From: an uncultured Pseudomonadota bacterium
GTDB lineage: Bacteria > Pseudomonadota > Gammaproteobacteria > Methylococcales > Methylomonadaceae
DNA: 12,519 nt
NCBI GenBank assembly: GCA_903931355.1
Contig: CAIZCB010000194.1
Coordinates: 1 to 12,519 of the forward strand
Direction of reading: 5' to 3'
In this document: piece after piece, positions 5,095 through 12,501 of the stretch
Position numbering within the stretch: the first letter of the stretch is position 1
Layout: each line of letters starts with the position of its first letter
Program-made: the position numbers and the translations under genes
The notes under the pieces: model-generated
What the model was told of the DNA's origin: nothing
Seen by the model: the letters and a program-made list of their open reading frames with translations, nothing else
Databases searched by the model: none

Positions 5095-8000
5095 TTAATC
5101 CCTCACCCCAAACCAAGCCGCATACAAAGCCGGTAAAAACAGTAAGGTCAACGCTGTCGCGACCATCAACCCACCCATAATCGCTACCGCCATCGGTCCG
5201 AAAAATGCGCTTTGCGTTAATGGAATCATAGCTAAAATTGCAGCCGCAGCAGTCAATACAATCGGCCTAAACCGCCGCACGGTAGAATCGACTATCGCCT
5301 CTAAATCAGAATGCCCCGCCTGTTTATCTTGATCAATCTGATCGACCAAAATCACCGAGTTACGCATAATCATTCCCGATAAAGCGATGGTGCCAAGCAT
5401 GGCCACGAAGCCGAATGGCTGGTGAAATATCAGTAAAAACAAGGTCACCCCGATCATTCCTAACGGTGCGGTCAACAATACCAAGGCCACCCGTGCAAAG
5501 CTTTGCAACTGAATCATCAATACGGTTAACACACTAAACAAAAACAACGGCATCCCCGCCGCTACCGAACTACCGCCTTTGGCCGATTCTTCCACCGCAC
5601 CGCCGGTTTCCAGATAATAACCAATAGGCAAACTGGCTTTAATCGTTGCCAATTCTGATTCAACTTGCGCTGAAACTGTTGGTGCTTGAGTTTTGCCGTA
5701 AACATGAGCACGTACAGTGATAGTTGGAATCCGGTTGCGCCGCCAAATCACACCTTCCTCAAAACCATAATCAAAACTAGCGATTTGCGACAACGGCACA
5801 CTTTGACCCGTAGCGGTGTAAATCATCAAACTCTGCAAGCGCGATAAACGCTGACGCTCAGCTTCCATCCCACGGATAACCACATCAATTCGCTCAATCC
5901 CTTCGCGAAATTCGGTGACATATAAACCTTGCCAAGCACCGTTAATTAAATTGGCGATTTGACTGGATGACACGCCTAACAAACGCGCTTTAGATTGATC
6001 AATATTGACCTGCACCACCTTCACCGGCTCATCCCAGTCCAATTGCACATTGGATAAATTAGGATTAGCCCGCATCACATCCGCCACTTGCCGAGCTACA
6101 CCGCGCAAGGTTTGCAAATCTGGCCCGGAAACACGAAATTGCACCGGAAAACCCACCGGCGGGCCATTTTCTAAACGCAAAACGCTGGCACGTAAGCTGG
6201 GAAAATCGTTTTCAAACAAGGCCAATAACTGTAATCGCAGTTGTTCGCGTTGCTTGGGGCCTTCGGTCAAAATCACCACTTGGGCAAAACTACGCTGCGG
6301 CATTTGTTGATCTAAAGGCAGATAAAAGCGCGGGCTACCCGTGCCGATATAGGCCACATAATTTTCAATACCGCTTTGTTTTTCCAACCACGCTTCCAAT
6401 TTTTTAACTTCGCTGGCACTAGCATCAAACGATGCGCCTTCGGCTAAGCGTAAATCGACAATGATTTCTGGCCGCGTTGAATCAGGAAAGAACTGCTGCT
6501 GAACGTATTTAAAACCAAAAATCGACAAGGCAAAAATCACCACTGTAATCGCAATCACCCACCAACGATTCTTAACACAAGCGGTCACTAAGCCCCGAAA
6601 ACGCTGATAAAAACTGCTTTGATATAAATCATGGTGGCTGTGTTGAGGAATCGGTAACGGCTTGCGACGCATCCGCGCCCACCAAGTTTGCATAACACTG
6701 GCTTGTGGAGCATGGTCACTTAAATCCGGTAACAGCCGATAACCCAAATACGGCACGACGATCACCGCCGCTAACCAAGACACCAATAAAGCAATCACCA
6801 CCACTTGAAATATCGAGCGGGTGTATTCGCCAGTGGACGATGCAGCGGTAGCAATCGGTAAAAAACCAGCGGCAGTGACTAAAGTACCACTGAGCATCGG
6901 CATGGCGGTCGATGTATAAGCAAACGCCGCCGCTTTACCACGCTCCCAGCCTTGCTCCATTTTTGAAGCCATCATTTCAACGGCAATAATCGCGTCATCG
7001 ACCAATAAACCCAGCGCCAAAATCAAAGCACCCAGCGAGATTTTATGTAACCCAACGCCAAACAAGTACATCAACCAAAACGTCACCGCCAATACAATCG
7101 GAATACTAATCGCCACCACAATCCCGCTGCGTAACCCCAATGACAACAAACTCACTGCCAACACGATCACCACCGCTTCGGTCAGCGATTTCACAAATTC
7201 GTGCACCGAATTTTTTACGGCTCTCGGCTGCGAAGACACCATTTGTAACTGCAAACCAACCGGTAATTGCGCTTGGATTTTGGCAACCGCTGCATCCAAA
7301 TCAAGACCAAGCTTAATAATATCGCCACCCTGCCGCATCGAAACACCCATCAATAACGCCTCTTGGCCCATGAATCGCACTCGCTCTTTAGTCGGTTGTT
7401 CATAACCGCGCTTGACGGTTGCCACATCACCGAGACGAAATTCACTGTTCCGAGTACCTAAACGTACTTCTCGTATTTGCTGTAAATCATCATAAGTGCC
7501 AGACACATCAAATCGAATATGCTCATCGGCCGAATCATAAGCGCCTGCAGCTGCCATCAGGTTTTGCGCCTGTAGCATTTGTAAAAACGTGGCGGTATCG
7601 ATGCCAAAGGTGGCTAATTTGGCATTGGATAATTCGATATAAATCTTTTGGCTTTGCTCACCAAAAAAATCGACTTTGCCAACATTGGCGACCCTTAATA
7701 ACTCCGCTCGCACCACATCGGCTTGGCGTTTCAGCTCAGCATCGTCGTAGCCTTGACCACTTAAAGCGTACAAATTGCCGTAAACATCACCAAATTCATC
7801 ATTAAAAATCGGGCCTTGGACACCATTAGGTAAGGTGTAACGAATGTCGCCGATTTTTTTGCGGGCTTGATACCAAATATTTGGAATTTCGCTAGGCAGT
7901 GCCGAATCTTTAGCTTGCAGGAAAATCAACGATTCACCAGCGCGGGAGTAACTTTTCAGCACATCCAGCCACGGTACTTCTTGCAGTTTTTTCTCTAATT

Positions 8001-8205
8001 TATCGGTGAGTTGTTGCTCTACCTCTAAAGCATTCGCCCCCGGCCAAGCACTACGAATCACCATCACTTTAAAGGTAAATGGTGGATCTTCCGATTGCCC
8101 CAGCTTGCTATAAGAAGCCATGCCAATAATGGTTAGCGCCAGCATTGCATACAACACCAACGCCGGATGCCGCAACGACCATTCGGATAAATTAAAGCTT
8201 TTCAT
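5095..8205 (-). CDS. RND-family efflux pump, inner-membrane permease (TriC-like)
   Basis: This 1036-residue protein is a proton-driven pump of the resistance-nodulation-division superfamily. It takes substrates from the periplasm and inner membrane and passes them to an outer-membrane channel. It has the twofold RND plan: an N-terminal helix after LSEWSLRHPALVLY, a large periplasmic loop, a membrane block, a second loop and a second block, twelve membrane segments in all. The proton-relay aspartates are D403-D404 (GLLVDDAIIAVE). The lysine usual in segment 10 of AcrB (K940) is replaced by arginine (about R948, in SGMIMRNSVILVDQI), which may be a subfamily trait. The N-terminal block EDPPFTFKVMVI and WPGA resembles TriC-type pumps, but substrates cannot be assigned. 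Its ATG overlaps the stop of the membrane-fusion protein gene (TAATG). No TolC-like channel gene is nearby, so a channel encoded elsewhere is expected. Confidence 0.95.
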   Translation of the reverse strand: MKSFNLSEWSLRHPALVLYAMLALTIIGMASYSKLGQSEDPPFTFKVMVIRSAWPGANALEVEQQLTDKLEKKLQEVPWLDVLKSYSRAGESLIFLQAKDSALPSEIPNIWYQARKKIGDIRYTLPNGVQGPIFNDEFGDVYGNLYALSGQGYDDAELKRQADVVRAELLRVANVGKVDFFGEQSQKIYIELSNAKLATFGIDTATFLQMLQAQNLMAAAGAYDSADEHIRFDVSGTYDDLQQIREVRLGTRNSEFRLGDVATVKRGYEQPTKERVRFMGQEALLMGVSMRQGGDIIKLGLDLDAAVAKIQAQLPVGLQLQMVSSQPRAVKNSVHEFVKSLTEAVVIVLAVSLLSLGLRSGIVVAISIPIVLAVTFWLMYLFGVGLHKISLGALILALGLLVDDAIIAVEMMASKMEQGWERGKAAAFAYTSTAMPMLSGTLVTAAGFLPIATAASSTGEYTRSIFQVVVIALLVSWLAAVIVVPYLGYRLLPDLSDHAPQASVMQTWWARMRRKPLPIPQHSHHDLYQSSFYQRFRGLVTACVKNRWWVIAITVVIFALSIFGFKYVQQQFFPDSTRPEIIVDLRLAEGASFDASASEVKKLEAWLEKQSGIENYVAYIGTGSPRFYLPLDQQMPQRSFAQVVILTEGPKQREQLRLQLLALFENDFPSLRASVLRLENGPPVGFPVQFRVSGPDLQTLRGVARQVADVMRANPNLSNVQLDWDEPVKVVQVNIDQSKARLLGVSSSQIANLINGAWQGLYVTEFREGIERIDVVIRGMEAERQRLSRLQSLMIYTATGQSVPLSQIASFDYGFEEGVIWRRNRIPTITVRAHVYGKTQAPTVSAQVESELATIKASLPIGYYLETGGAVEESAKGGSSVAAGMPLFLFSVLTVLMIQLQSFARVALVLLTAPLGMIGVTLFLLIFHQPFGFVAMLGTIALSGMIMRNSVILVDQIDQDKQAGHSDLEAIVDSTVRRFRPIVLTAAAAILAMIPLTQSAFFGPMAVAIMGGLMVATALTLLFLPALYAAWFGVRD

Positions 8206-9275
8206 TATTCGCTCCGCACTACCGGTGTTGGTCTTACCACTTGACCTGGCACCAAGGTTTGTAACCCTGCAATCACCACTTGATCACCCGCTTGCAAGCC
8301 CTGACTAATCAACACCCCATCTTCACGAAACCCAGCAATTTGCACCGGTTTTGGCTGAACTTCGCCATTTTCAGTGTTGACTACCCACACCACCGATTGC
8401 CCATCACGTTGTGTAACGCCTGTCATCGGCAATAACCAATCATGCGAATTTTGATAATAAAAACGTACTCCAGCGGTCATACCTAATCGCATCACACGAC
8501 TATCAACCTCACCTAATGCCACGCGAACACGAAAAGTTCGCGTCACACTCTCTGCAGCAGGGGCAACTTCTCTAACTTTGGCGGGATAAACGGTTTTCGG
8601 ATCAGTCCACAACCGTACTTCCGCTGCCGTGCCAACCGCCACGCCATCCATCCGCGATTCCGGCACAGCAATCGCTACTTCCATCTCACGTGGCATGGCA
8701 ATATGCACCACAGGATCCCCGGCAATAACCACTTGCCCCGGCTCGGCCCGAATCTCGGTCACCACCCCATCACGTTCAGCCACTAATTGCGTGTAATTAG
8801 ATTGATTGCCACTGACTGCCGCTTGCGCTTTAACCTGCTTAACCCTTGCAGCCGCGGCTTTGAATTTTGCTTCTTGAATTTCTAAAGCTTGAGTGGCGAC
8901 AAATTTGCGTTGGTGTAATTGACGGTATCTATCTAGCTCAGCTTGTGCCAAATCTAAATCAGCTTCGGCAGCTTTAACTTCTGCTTGTGCAGCTTGGCTG
9001 GTTAAACCAGTATCAATGCTGTCCAGTTTGGCCAACACTTGGCCTTTTTTAACTTCGCTACCGACATCAACTAATCGCTGAATAATTTTGCCGTCGATTC
9101 TAAAACCTTGGGCGGTTTCATAACGGGAACGGATTTCACCGACTAAAGCCATCGGAGTAGCCGTTGTCTGTTCTCCAACGCTAACCACTAGCGCCGGACG
9201 AGGCACTGGTGGTGCAGGTGGTGTTTGCTCGCAAGCAGTTAACACCATCACCAAAACGGCTAATAGATAACGCAT
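8205..9275 (-). CDS. RND efflux periplasmic adaptor (membrane-fusion lipoprotein)
   Basis: This 356-residue adaptor links the RND pump to an outer-membrane channel. The N-terminus MRYLLAVLVMVLTAC is a lipoprotein signal with lipobox LTAC and Cys15, so the mature protein should be lipid-anchored in the periplasm. After a Pro-rich spacer come the first half of the lipoyl-like domain (GFRIDGKIIQRLVDVGSEV), an Ala/Gln/Glu-rich alpha-helical hairpin (about residues 93-155) and the second lipoyl half (AERDGVVTEIRAEPGQVV). A beta-barrel and a membrane-proximal domain ending in GLQAGDQVVIAGLQTLVPGQ complete the adaptor plan. AAGGAG lies 6-7 nt before the ATG. The stop shares one base with the pump's start, giving translational coupling. 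Unlike triclosan-type loci with two adaptors, only one is present. No regulator gene is adjacent. Confidence 0.94.
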   Translation of the reverse strand: MRYLLAVLVMVLTACEQTPPAPPVPRPALVVSVGEQTTATPMALVGEIRSRYETAQGFRIDGKIIQRLVDVGSEVKKGQVLAKLDSIDTGLTSQAAQAEVKAAEADLDLAQAELDRYRQLHQRKFVATQALEIQEAKFKAAAARVKQVKAQAAVSGNQSNYTQLVAERDGVVTEIRAEPGQVVIAGDPVVHIAMPREMEVAIAVPESRMDGVAVGTAAEVRLWTDPKTVYPAKVREVAPAAESVTRTFRVRVALGEVDSRVMRLGMTAGVRFYYQNSHDWLLPMTGVTQRDGQSVVWVVNTENGEVQPKPVQIAGFREDGVLISQGLQAGDQVVIAGLQTLVPGQVVRPTPVVRSE

Positions 9276-9514
9276 GTATTCTCCTTAATTTCCCACCCCG
9301 AATCGTGGGCGATTGACTCAAAACTAATCTATTACCTTAACTATATTCGCTAAGTAATTAAAATTTAACATCATTTAACCTTTTATTTTTTTGTTTTAGG
9401 TTAGAATCCACAAAGTTGGCAACACAACAACTGTCTTAACCTATTTAGCCGGCCACTGATTGGCAGGCGTTATACATCAAATTAATAACAATAAATAACT
9501 AAGGTACACACCTG
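9276..9514. promoter_or_regulatory. Divergent intergenic region between the efflux operon and the lipoprotein gene
   Basis: This AT-rich region should hold both promoters. Toward the efflux operon the minus strand has a -10-like TATAGT (9345-9340), without a clear -35. Near the adaptor start, GTGGG and CCCAC can pair in a short leader hairpin (about 9294-9309). Toward the lipoprotein gene TTGGCA (9460-9465) lies 17 nt before TAATAA (9483-9488), a moderate match. I see no strong operator palindrome that would indicate a TetR- or MerR-type regulator. Confidence 0.35.
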
Positions 9515-9937
9515 ATGAAATCACTTGTCGTTTTAACAGCTATCGCCACACTCACACTCTCTGGTTGCGCCACTACTCACGTTAGCCAACCCAGCAGTCC
9601 AATTCAATCGAAAGTAGAAGCGCCTTTAAGAGCTGATTTAAGCATTGGCAACAAAATCTACGGCAGCGCAAAAAACATCCAAATCCTTGGCTTGTTTAAT
9701 TTTGGCCCTAGCAAATTTGCCGATGGCGTGAATTATGGTGCGGGCAGCGAAATTAGCATATTTGATAAATTCGCACCGGTAAAAGCCGCAGCGGCTTATG
9801 AAGCAACCACAAAAGCTAAAGCGGACGTGATTATTGCCCCTAAATACACGGTCGAAACCAAAGATTATTTTTTGTTTAACATCACCACCGCCAAAGTAGA
9901 CGGCTTTAAAGGCAGCTTGAACGGCGTTAGCAAATAA
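9515..9937 (+). CDS. Uncharacterised small lipoprotein, probably outer-membrane
   Basis: This 140-residue product has a clear lipoprotein signal: a basic start, a hydrophobic core and lipobox LSGC with Cys18. The +2 residue is Ala, so outer-membrane sorting is expected. The mature part begins with a Ser/Pro/Gln-rich linker (about 19-38). A compact domain follows with a YGSAKNIQILGLFNFGPSKF segment and the later stretch ADVIIAPKYTVETKDYFLFNITTAKVDG in two parts, alternating in the way of beta-strands. I do not recognise a characterised family; it recalls small 'domain of unknown function' lipoproteins such as DUF6567, with low certainty. AAGG lies about 11 nt before the ATG. It is monocistronic, with a strong terminator just after the stop. 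No link to the efflux genes upstream is evident beyond the shared intergenic region. Confidence 0.85.
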   Translation: MKSLVVLTAIATLTLSGCATTHVSQPSSPIQSKVEAPLRADLSIGNKIYGSAKNIQILGLFNFGPSKFADGVNYGAGSEISIFDKFAPVKAAAAYEATTKAKADVIIAPKYTVETKDYFLFNITTAKVDGFKGSLNGVSK

Positions 9938-9940
9938 AAT

Positions 9941-9979
9941 AAAAGCGCAATACTTGCTAATCTAGGTATTGCGCTTTTT
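9941..9979 (+). terminator. Intrinsic terminator of the lipoprotein gene
   Basis: A 13-bp perfect stem (AAAAGCGCAATAC with GTATTGCGCTTTT) around a 12-nt loop begins 4 nt after the stop and ends in five T's. The other strand also has a T-rich tail (TTTTATTTTATTT), so it can work in both directions. Confidence 0.9.
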
Positions 9980-9981
9980 AC

Positions 9982-10012
9982 TTGATCGTCTGTCACAATT
10001 TTTAAGTACAAT
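9982..10012 (+). promoter_or_regulatory. Predicted promoter of the yefM-yoeB operon
   Basis: A good -10 TACAAT (10007-10012) is preceded by TTGATC (9982-9987) at a long 19-nt spacing. The -10 overlaps the left arm and spacer of the inverted repeat at 10001-10026, so an antitoxin bound there would block transcription. Confidence 0.5.
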
Positions 10013-10026
10013 AATACGTACTTAAA
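10001..10026. promoter_or_regulatory. Inverted-repeat operator of the toxin-antitoxin operon
   Basis: TTTAAGTAC (10001-10009) and GTACTTAAA (10018-10026) are perfect 9-bp arms with an 8-nt spacer containing AATAATAC. The repeat ends 20 nt before the antitoxin start and covers the -10 element. Phd/YefM antitoxins repress their own operons at palindromes with GTAC-containing cores, so this is the expected operator. Binding is inferred. Confidence 0.7.
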
Positions 10027-10046
10027 TTAAAAAACCACCTATTCAA

Positions 10047-10298
10047 ATGGACACTATCAGTTACTCAAATTTCCGCAGTCATTTAGCTGGTACTTTAGAT
10101 AAAGTCAATGACGATCATGTCCCCGTATTAATCACCCGACAAAATGGCAAACCGGCGGTATTAATTTCTCTGGAAGACTTTAAGTCCTACGAAGAAACTG
10201 CTTATTTAATGGCCAGCCCCAAAAATGCAATGCGTTTAAATCAAGCCATCGCTGAAATTGAAGCAGGAAACATCACTGAACACAGATTATTAGAATAA
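10047..10298 (+). CDS. yefM: Type II antitoxin, Phd/YefM family
   Basis: This 83-residue antitoxin should bind and neutralise the YoeB toxin encoded next to it and repress the operon with it. The N-terminal Phd/YefM fold (about residues 1-55) has the typical start TISYSNFRSHLAGTLDKVNDDHVPVLITR and the NGKPAVLISLEDFKSYEET block, each within the family pattern. The acidic C-terminal part (about 56-83) is the toxin-wrapping tail, disordered when free. No strong Shine-Dalgarno sequence precedes the ATG. The stop overlaps the toxin's start by one base (TAATG), a coupling common in these operons. The inverted repeat at 10001-10026 is the likely autoregulatory site. Confidence 0.94.
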   Translation: MDTISYSNFRSHLAGTLDKVNDDHVPVLITRQNGKPAVLISLEDFKSYEETAYLMASPKNAMRLNQAIAEIEAGNITEHRLLE

Positions 10299-10552
10299 TG
10301 ATTTTGTCTTGGGCTGAGACAGCATGGGAAGATTATTTGTATTGGCAAGCAAACGATAAAAAATTACTTAAACGTATCAATTTGCTAATTACCGATATTC
10401 AACGTCATCCTTTTTCAGGTTTAGGCGATCCAGAACCCCTTCGACATAATTGGACTGGTTATTGGTCTCGCCGCATCGACCGCGAACACCGTATCGTTTA
10501 TAAAGCCACCGATAACAGCATCATCATTGCCCAATGCCGCTATCACTATTAA
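10298..10552 (+). CDS. yoeB: mRNA interferase toxin YoeB
   Basis: YoeB is a ribosome-dependent endoribonuclease of the RelE/ParE superfamily that cuts mRNA in the A site when the antitoxin is degraded. The product has 84 residues, the same as E. coli YoeB. It keeps the key residues at the same positions: Glu46 (PEPL), Arg65 (EHRIVY) and the C-terminal CRYHY with His83 and Tyr84. The middle motif GYWSRRI is also typical. The toxin therefore looks intact. It starts inside the antitoxin stop (TAATG). Its last 4 nt overlap the end of the convergent rmuC gene, and no terminator lies between them, so the two mRNAs are likely to overlap. Confidence 0.96.
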   Translation: MILSWAETAWEDYLYWQANDKKLLKRINLLITDIQRHPFSGLGDPEPLRHNWTGYWSRRIDREHRIVYKATDNSIIIAQCRYHY

Positions 10553-11901
10553 ATATCCTCTCCGCCTTCTTCTAAGTCCATTTGCTCAGTCAAAGTTTTT
10601 GGTAGTTTCTTTTTGATTTTTACCCCCAGCTCTTCAAAGACGCTGGCTTGGCGTAATAAATTACCGTTACCACTGCTGAGTTTGTTAACGATGCCATCAT
10701 AAGTTTTATGCGCGGTGTTGAGCTGATTACCCAGTTTTTCAATATCTTCGGCAAAACCACGAATCTTGTCGTACAAAGCGCCAGCTTTATCCGCAATTAA
10801 ACGGGCGTTTTCATTTTGCTGTTCATAACGCCAGATGTTTTGCACGGTGCGTAATGTCGCTAATAAAGTCGTCGGAGTAACCACGACAATTTTGTGTTCA
10901 AAAGCATCATTAAACAGTTTTTCATCGGCCTGAAACGCCGCCATAAACGCCGCTTCTATCGGCATAAACAACAAGACAAAATCCAACGAACGCAAGCCTT
11001 TTAAACTGGAATAGTCTTTATTGCTTAAGCCTTTAATGTGATTCCGCACCGCTTCGGTGTGTTGTTTTAAGGCTTCCAAACGCTGTTGATCATCTTCTGT
11101 TGAACAGTAACGCTCATAAGCCACTAGCGACACTTTAGAATCGATAATCACATCTTTGTTTTCCGGCAAACGCACAATCACATCGGGCTTAAACAAACGA
11201 TTATCTTCATCACGAAACGCGCCTTGAGTTTCGTATTCGATACCTTTCCGCAAACCGGATTGTTCCAGCACTTTTTCCAGAATCATCTCGCCCCAGTTAC
11301 CTTGGGCTTTGTTGTCGCCTTTTAAAGCTTTGGTTAAATTCAAGGCTTCTTGATTCATTTTGGCGGTATCTCGGCGCAAAGAAACAATTTCTTCACGTAA
11401 GCTAATTCGGTCTTTGGTTTCGTTGTCGTAAACGGTTTCGACTCGGGTTTTAAATTCGCCTAATTGTTGCTTGAGCGGCGCGACCAAGTTTTCGATGCTT
11501 TGTTGGTTTTGTTCGCTGAATTGTTTACCGCGTTCTTCAAAAATTTTGTGGGCTAGGTTTTCGAATTGGGTTTTGAGTTGATTTTCAGCATTGAGTAACA
11601 AACGGATTTTGTCATCATAGCTTTTACGCTGCTCTTGTTGCCGTGCATCTAAATCGGCATTTTCAGCAGTCAGTTGCAACACCTGTTGTTGTAACTCATA
11701 CAACTCACTTTGTTTTTGTTGCCCCGATTGCAAGCGTTCATCAGCAACCGCCAACTTAAGCGCTTGATTTTGTAGTTGCTGATTTAAACTATCAATCTGC
11801 ACCAATAATTGCTGGCGATGCTGACGGCTTAGCCAAGTGCTGGCAGCGTATCCAATAAGCAACCCCACAACTGCCACCAAGGGCAAAATCCAAGTTTCCA
11901 T
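10549..11901 (-). CDS. rmuC: DNA recombination protein RmuC
   Basis: RmuC limits inversions between short inverted repeats and contains a PD-(D/E)xK-type nuclease-like core. The 450-residue reading starts at ATG 11901, METWILPLVAVVGLL, a membrane anchor (about residues 4-21). A long Gln/Glu-rich coiled coil follows (about 25-195), then the RmuC domain with GNWGE (201-205), KPDVIVRLP (238-246) and the catalytic-type IIDSKVSL with D254 and K256. A further upstream in-frame ATG at 11961 is rejected because those 20 extra residues translate the REP palindrome. AGAGG precedes ATG 11901 at suitable spacing. Its 3' end overlaps that of yoeB by 4 nt. It may be co-transcribed with the RAYT gene upstream through the REP element. 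Confidence 0.95.
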   Translation of the reverse strand: METWILPLVAVVGLLIGYAASTWLSRQHRQQLLVQIDSLNQQLQNQALKLAVADERLQSGQQKQSELYELQQQVLQLTAENADLDARQQEQRKSYDDKIRLLLNAENQLKTQFENLAHKIFEERGKQFSEQNQQSIENLVAPLKQQLGEFKTRVETVYDNETKDRISLREEIVSLRRDTAKMNQEALNLTKALKGDNKAQGNWGEMILEKVLEQSGLRKGIEYETQGAFRDEDNRLFKPDVIVRLPENKDVIIDSKVSLVAYERYCSTEDDQQRLEALKQHTEAVRNHIKGLSNKDYSSLKGLRSLDFVLLFMPIEAAFMAAFQADEKLFNDAFEHKIVVVTPTTLLATLRTVQNIWRYEQQNENARLIADKAGALYDKIRGFAEDIEKLGNQLNTAHKTYDGIVNKLSSGNGNLLRQASVFEELGVKIKKKLPKTLTEQMDLEEGGEDI

Positions 11902-11917
11902 CAAACCTCTATTATAT

Positions 11918-11947
11918 GTAGGGCGGATAAGCGCAGCGCCATCCGCC
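11918..11947 (+). repeat. REP element (GTAG plus palindrome)
   Basis: GTAG (11918-11921) is followed directly by the arms GGCGGAT (11922-11928) and ATCCGCC (11941-11947), a 7-bp perfect stem whose middle contains GCGC-A-GCGC. A hairpin with a 5' GTAG tetranucleotide is the form recognised by RAYT transposases. It sits in the 60-nt gap between rmuC and the RAYT gene. I see no second copy in the window. Confidence 0.88.
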
Positions 11948-11961
11948 ATGTAAAGCCTCAA

Positions 11962-12501
11962 TCATAGCCATTCCCCCAAATCGATACCCAAAGGCTCTAT
12001 TGCCACACCACCCCAATCCACCGAATAAACACCAGTTTTGACTAAGTTATGAAAGCTAGAAAATGGCCACTCCCTAACTGATTTAGCCCAACCATGTTTC
12101 ACCGGATTGTAATGTAGGTAATCCATATGGGCAGCATAATCGGCTTCATCACGAATTGTGTGCTCCCAAAAACGCCTTTGCCAAATACCGCGTTCGTGAC
12201 GACGAATTTGCACCTCGGAACGCGATTCGATCTTAGGAATAGTTTTAGAAAACGCTTTTTTGATTGCCTGCCAGCGTTGTGAATAGCAGTCATCGTCCGG
12301 AGGTAAAGTCCAAATAGTGTGCATATGTTCAGGTAACACCACCCAACCGTCGATATGAAATGGATGTTGTCGCCGAACTGCACGAACAGCCTCACGCAAT
12401 TCAGCAATGTGATCAATTAACAAAGTTGATTTTCGGTCATGCAAATTCACAGTGAAAAAATAAGTGCCGCCGAGAACACGATTTCGATGGTAATTAGGCA
12501 T
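11962..12501 (-). CDS. REP-associated tyrosine transposase (RAYT, TnpA-REP family)
   Basis: RAYTs are single-copy HUH/Y1 relatives of IS200/IS605 transposases that nick REP hairpins and are thought to spread them. The 179-residue product has the usual length and motifs in order: [17 protein letters not shown] at the start, the metal-binding HUH motif His-Met-His (59-61, in LPEHMHTIW), [15 protein letters not shown] (105-119) and [11 protein letters not shown] (127-137). The nucleophilic tyrosine is expected in that last motif. All look intact, so the enzyme could be active. A REP with the GTAG guide lies 15 bp beyond its stop. The start ATG at 12501 has no clear Shine-Dalgarno sequence in the 18 nt visible upstream. 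No terminal inverted repeats or target duplications of an insertion sequence are seen. Confidence 0.94.
   Translation of the reverse strand: MPNYHRNRVLGGTYFFTVNLHDRKSTLLIDHIAELREAVRAVRRQHPFHIDGWVVLPEHMHTIWTLPPDDDCYSQRWQAIKKAFSKTIPKIESRSEVQIRRHERGIWQRRFWEHTIRDEADYAAHMDYLHYNPVKHGWAKSVREWPFSSFHNLVKTGVYSVDWGGVAIEPLGIDLGEWL

Noticed and set aside
9300..9510. Possible CRISPR or tandem-repeat array in the AT-rich intergenic region
   Set aside because: TTGGCA occurs twice (near 9416 and 9460) but without regular repeats or spacers. No array is present anywhere in the window.
11911..11916. Perfect TATAAT on the minus strand before rmuC
   Set aside because: It ends only 9 nt before the ATG, so transcription would start almost at the start codon and leave out the ribosome-binding site. 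No -35 fits, because the REP occupies that position.
11902..11961. N-terminal extension of RmuC from ATG 11961
   Set aside because: The extra 20 residues are a translation of the REP palindrome. ATG 11901 has AGAGG upstream and starts directly with the membrane anchor.
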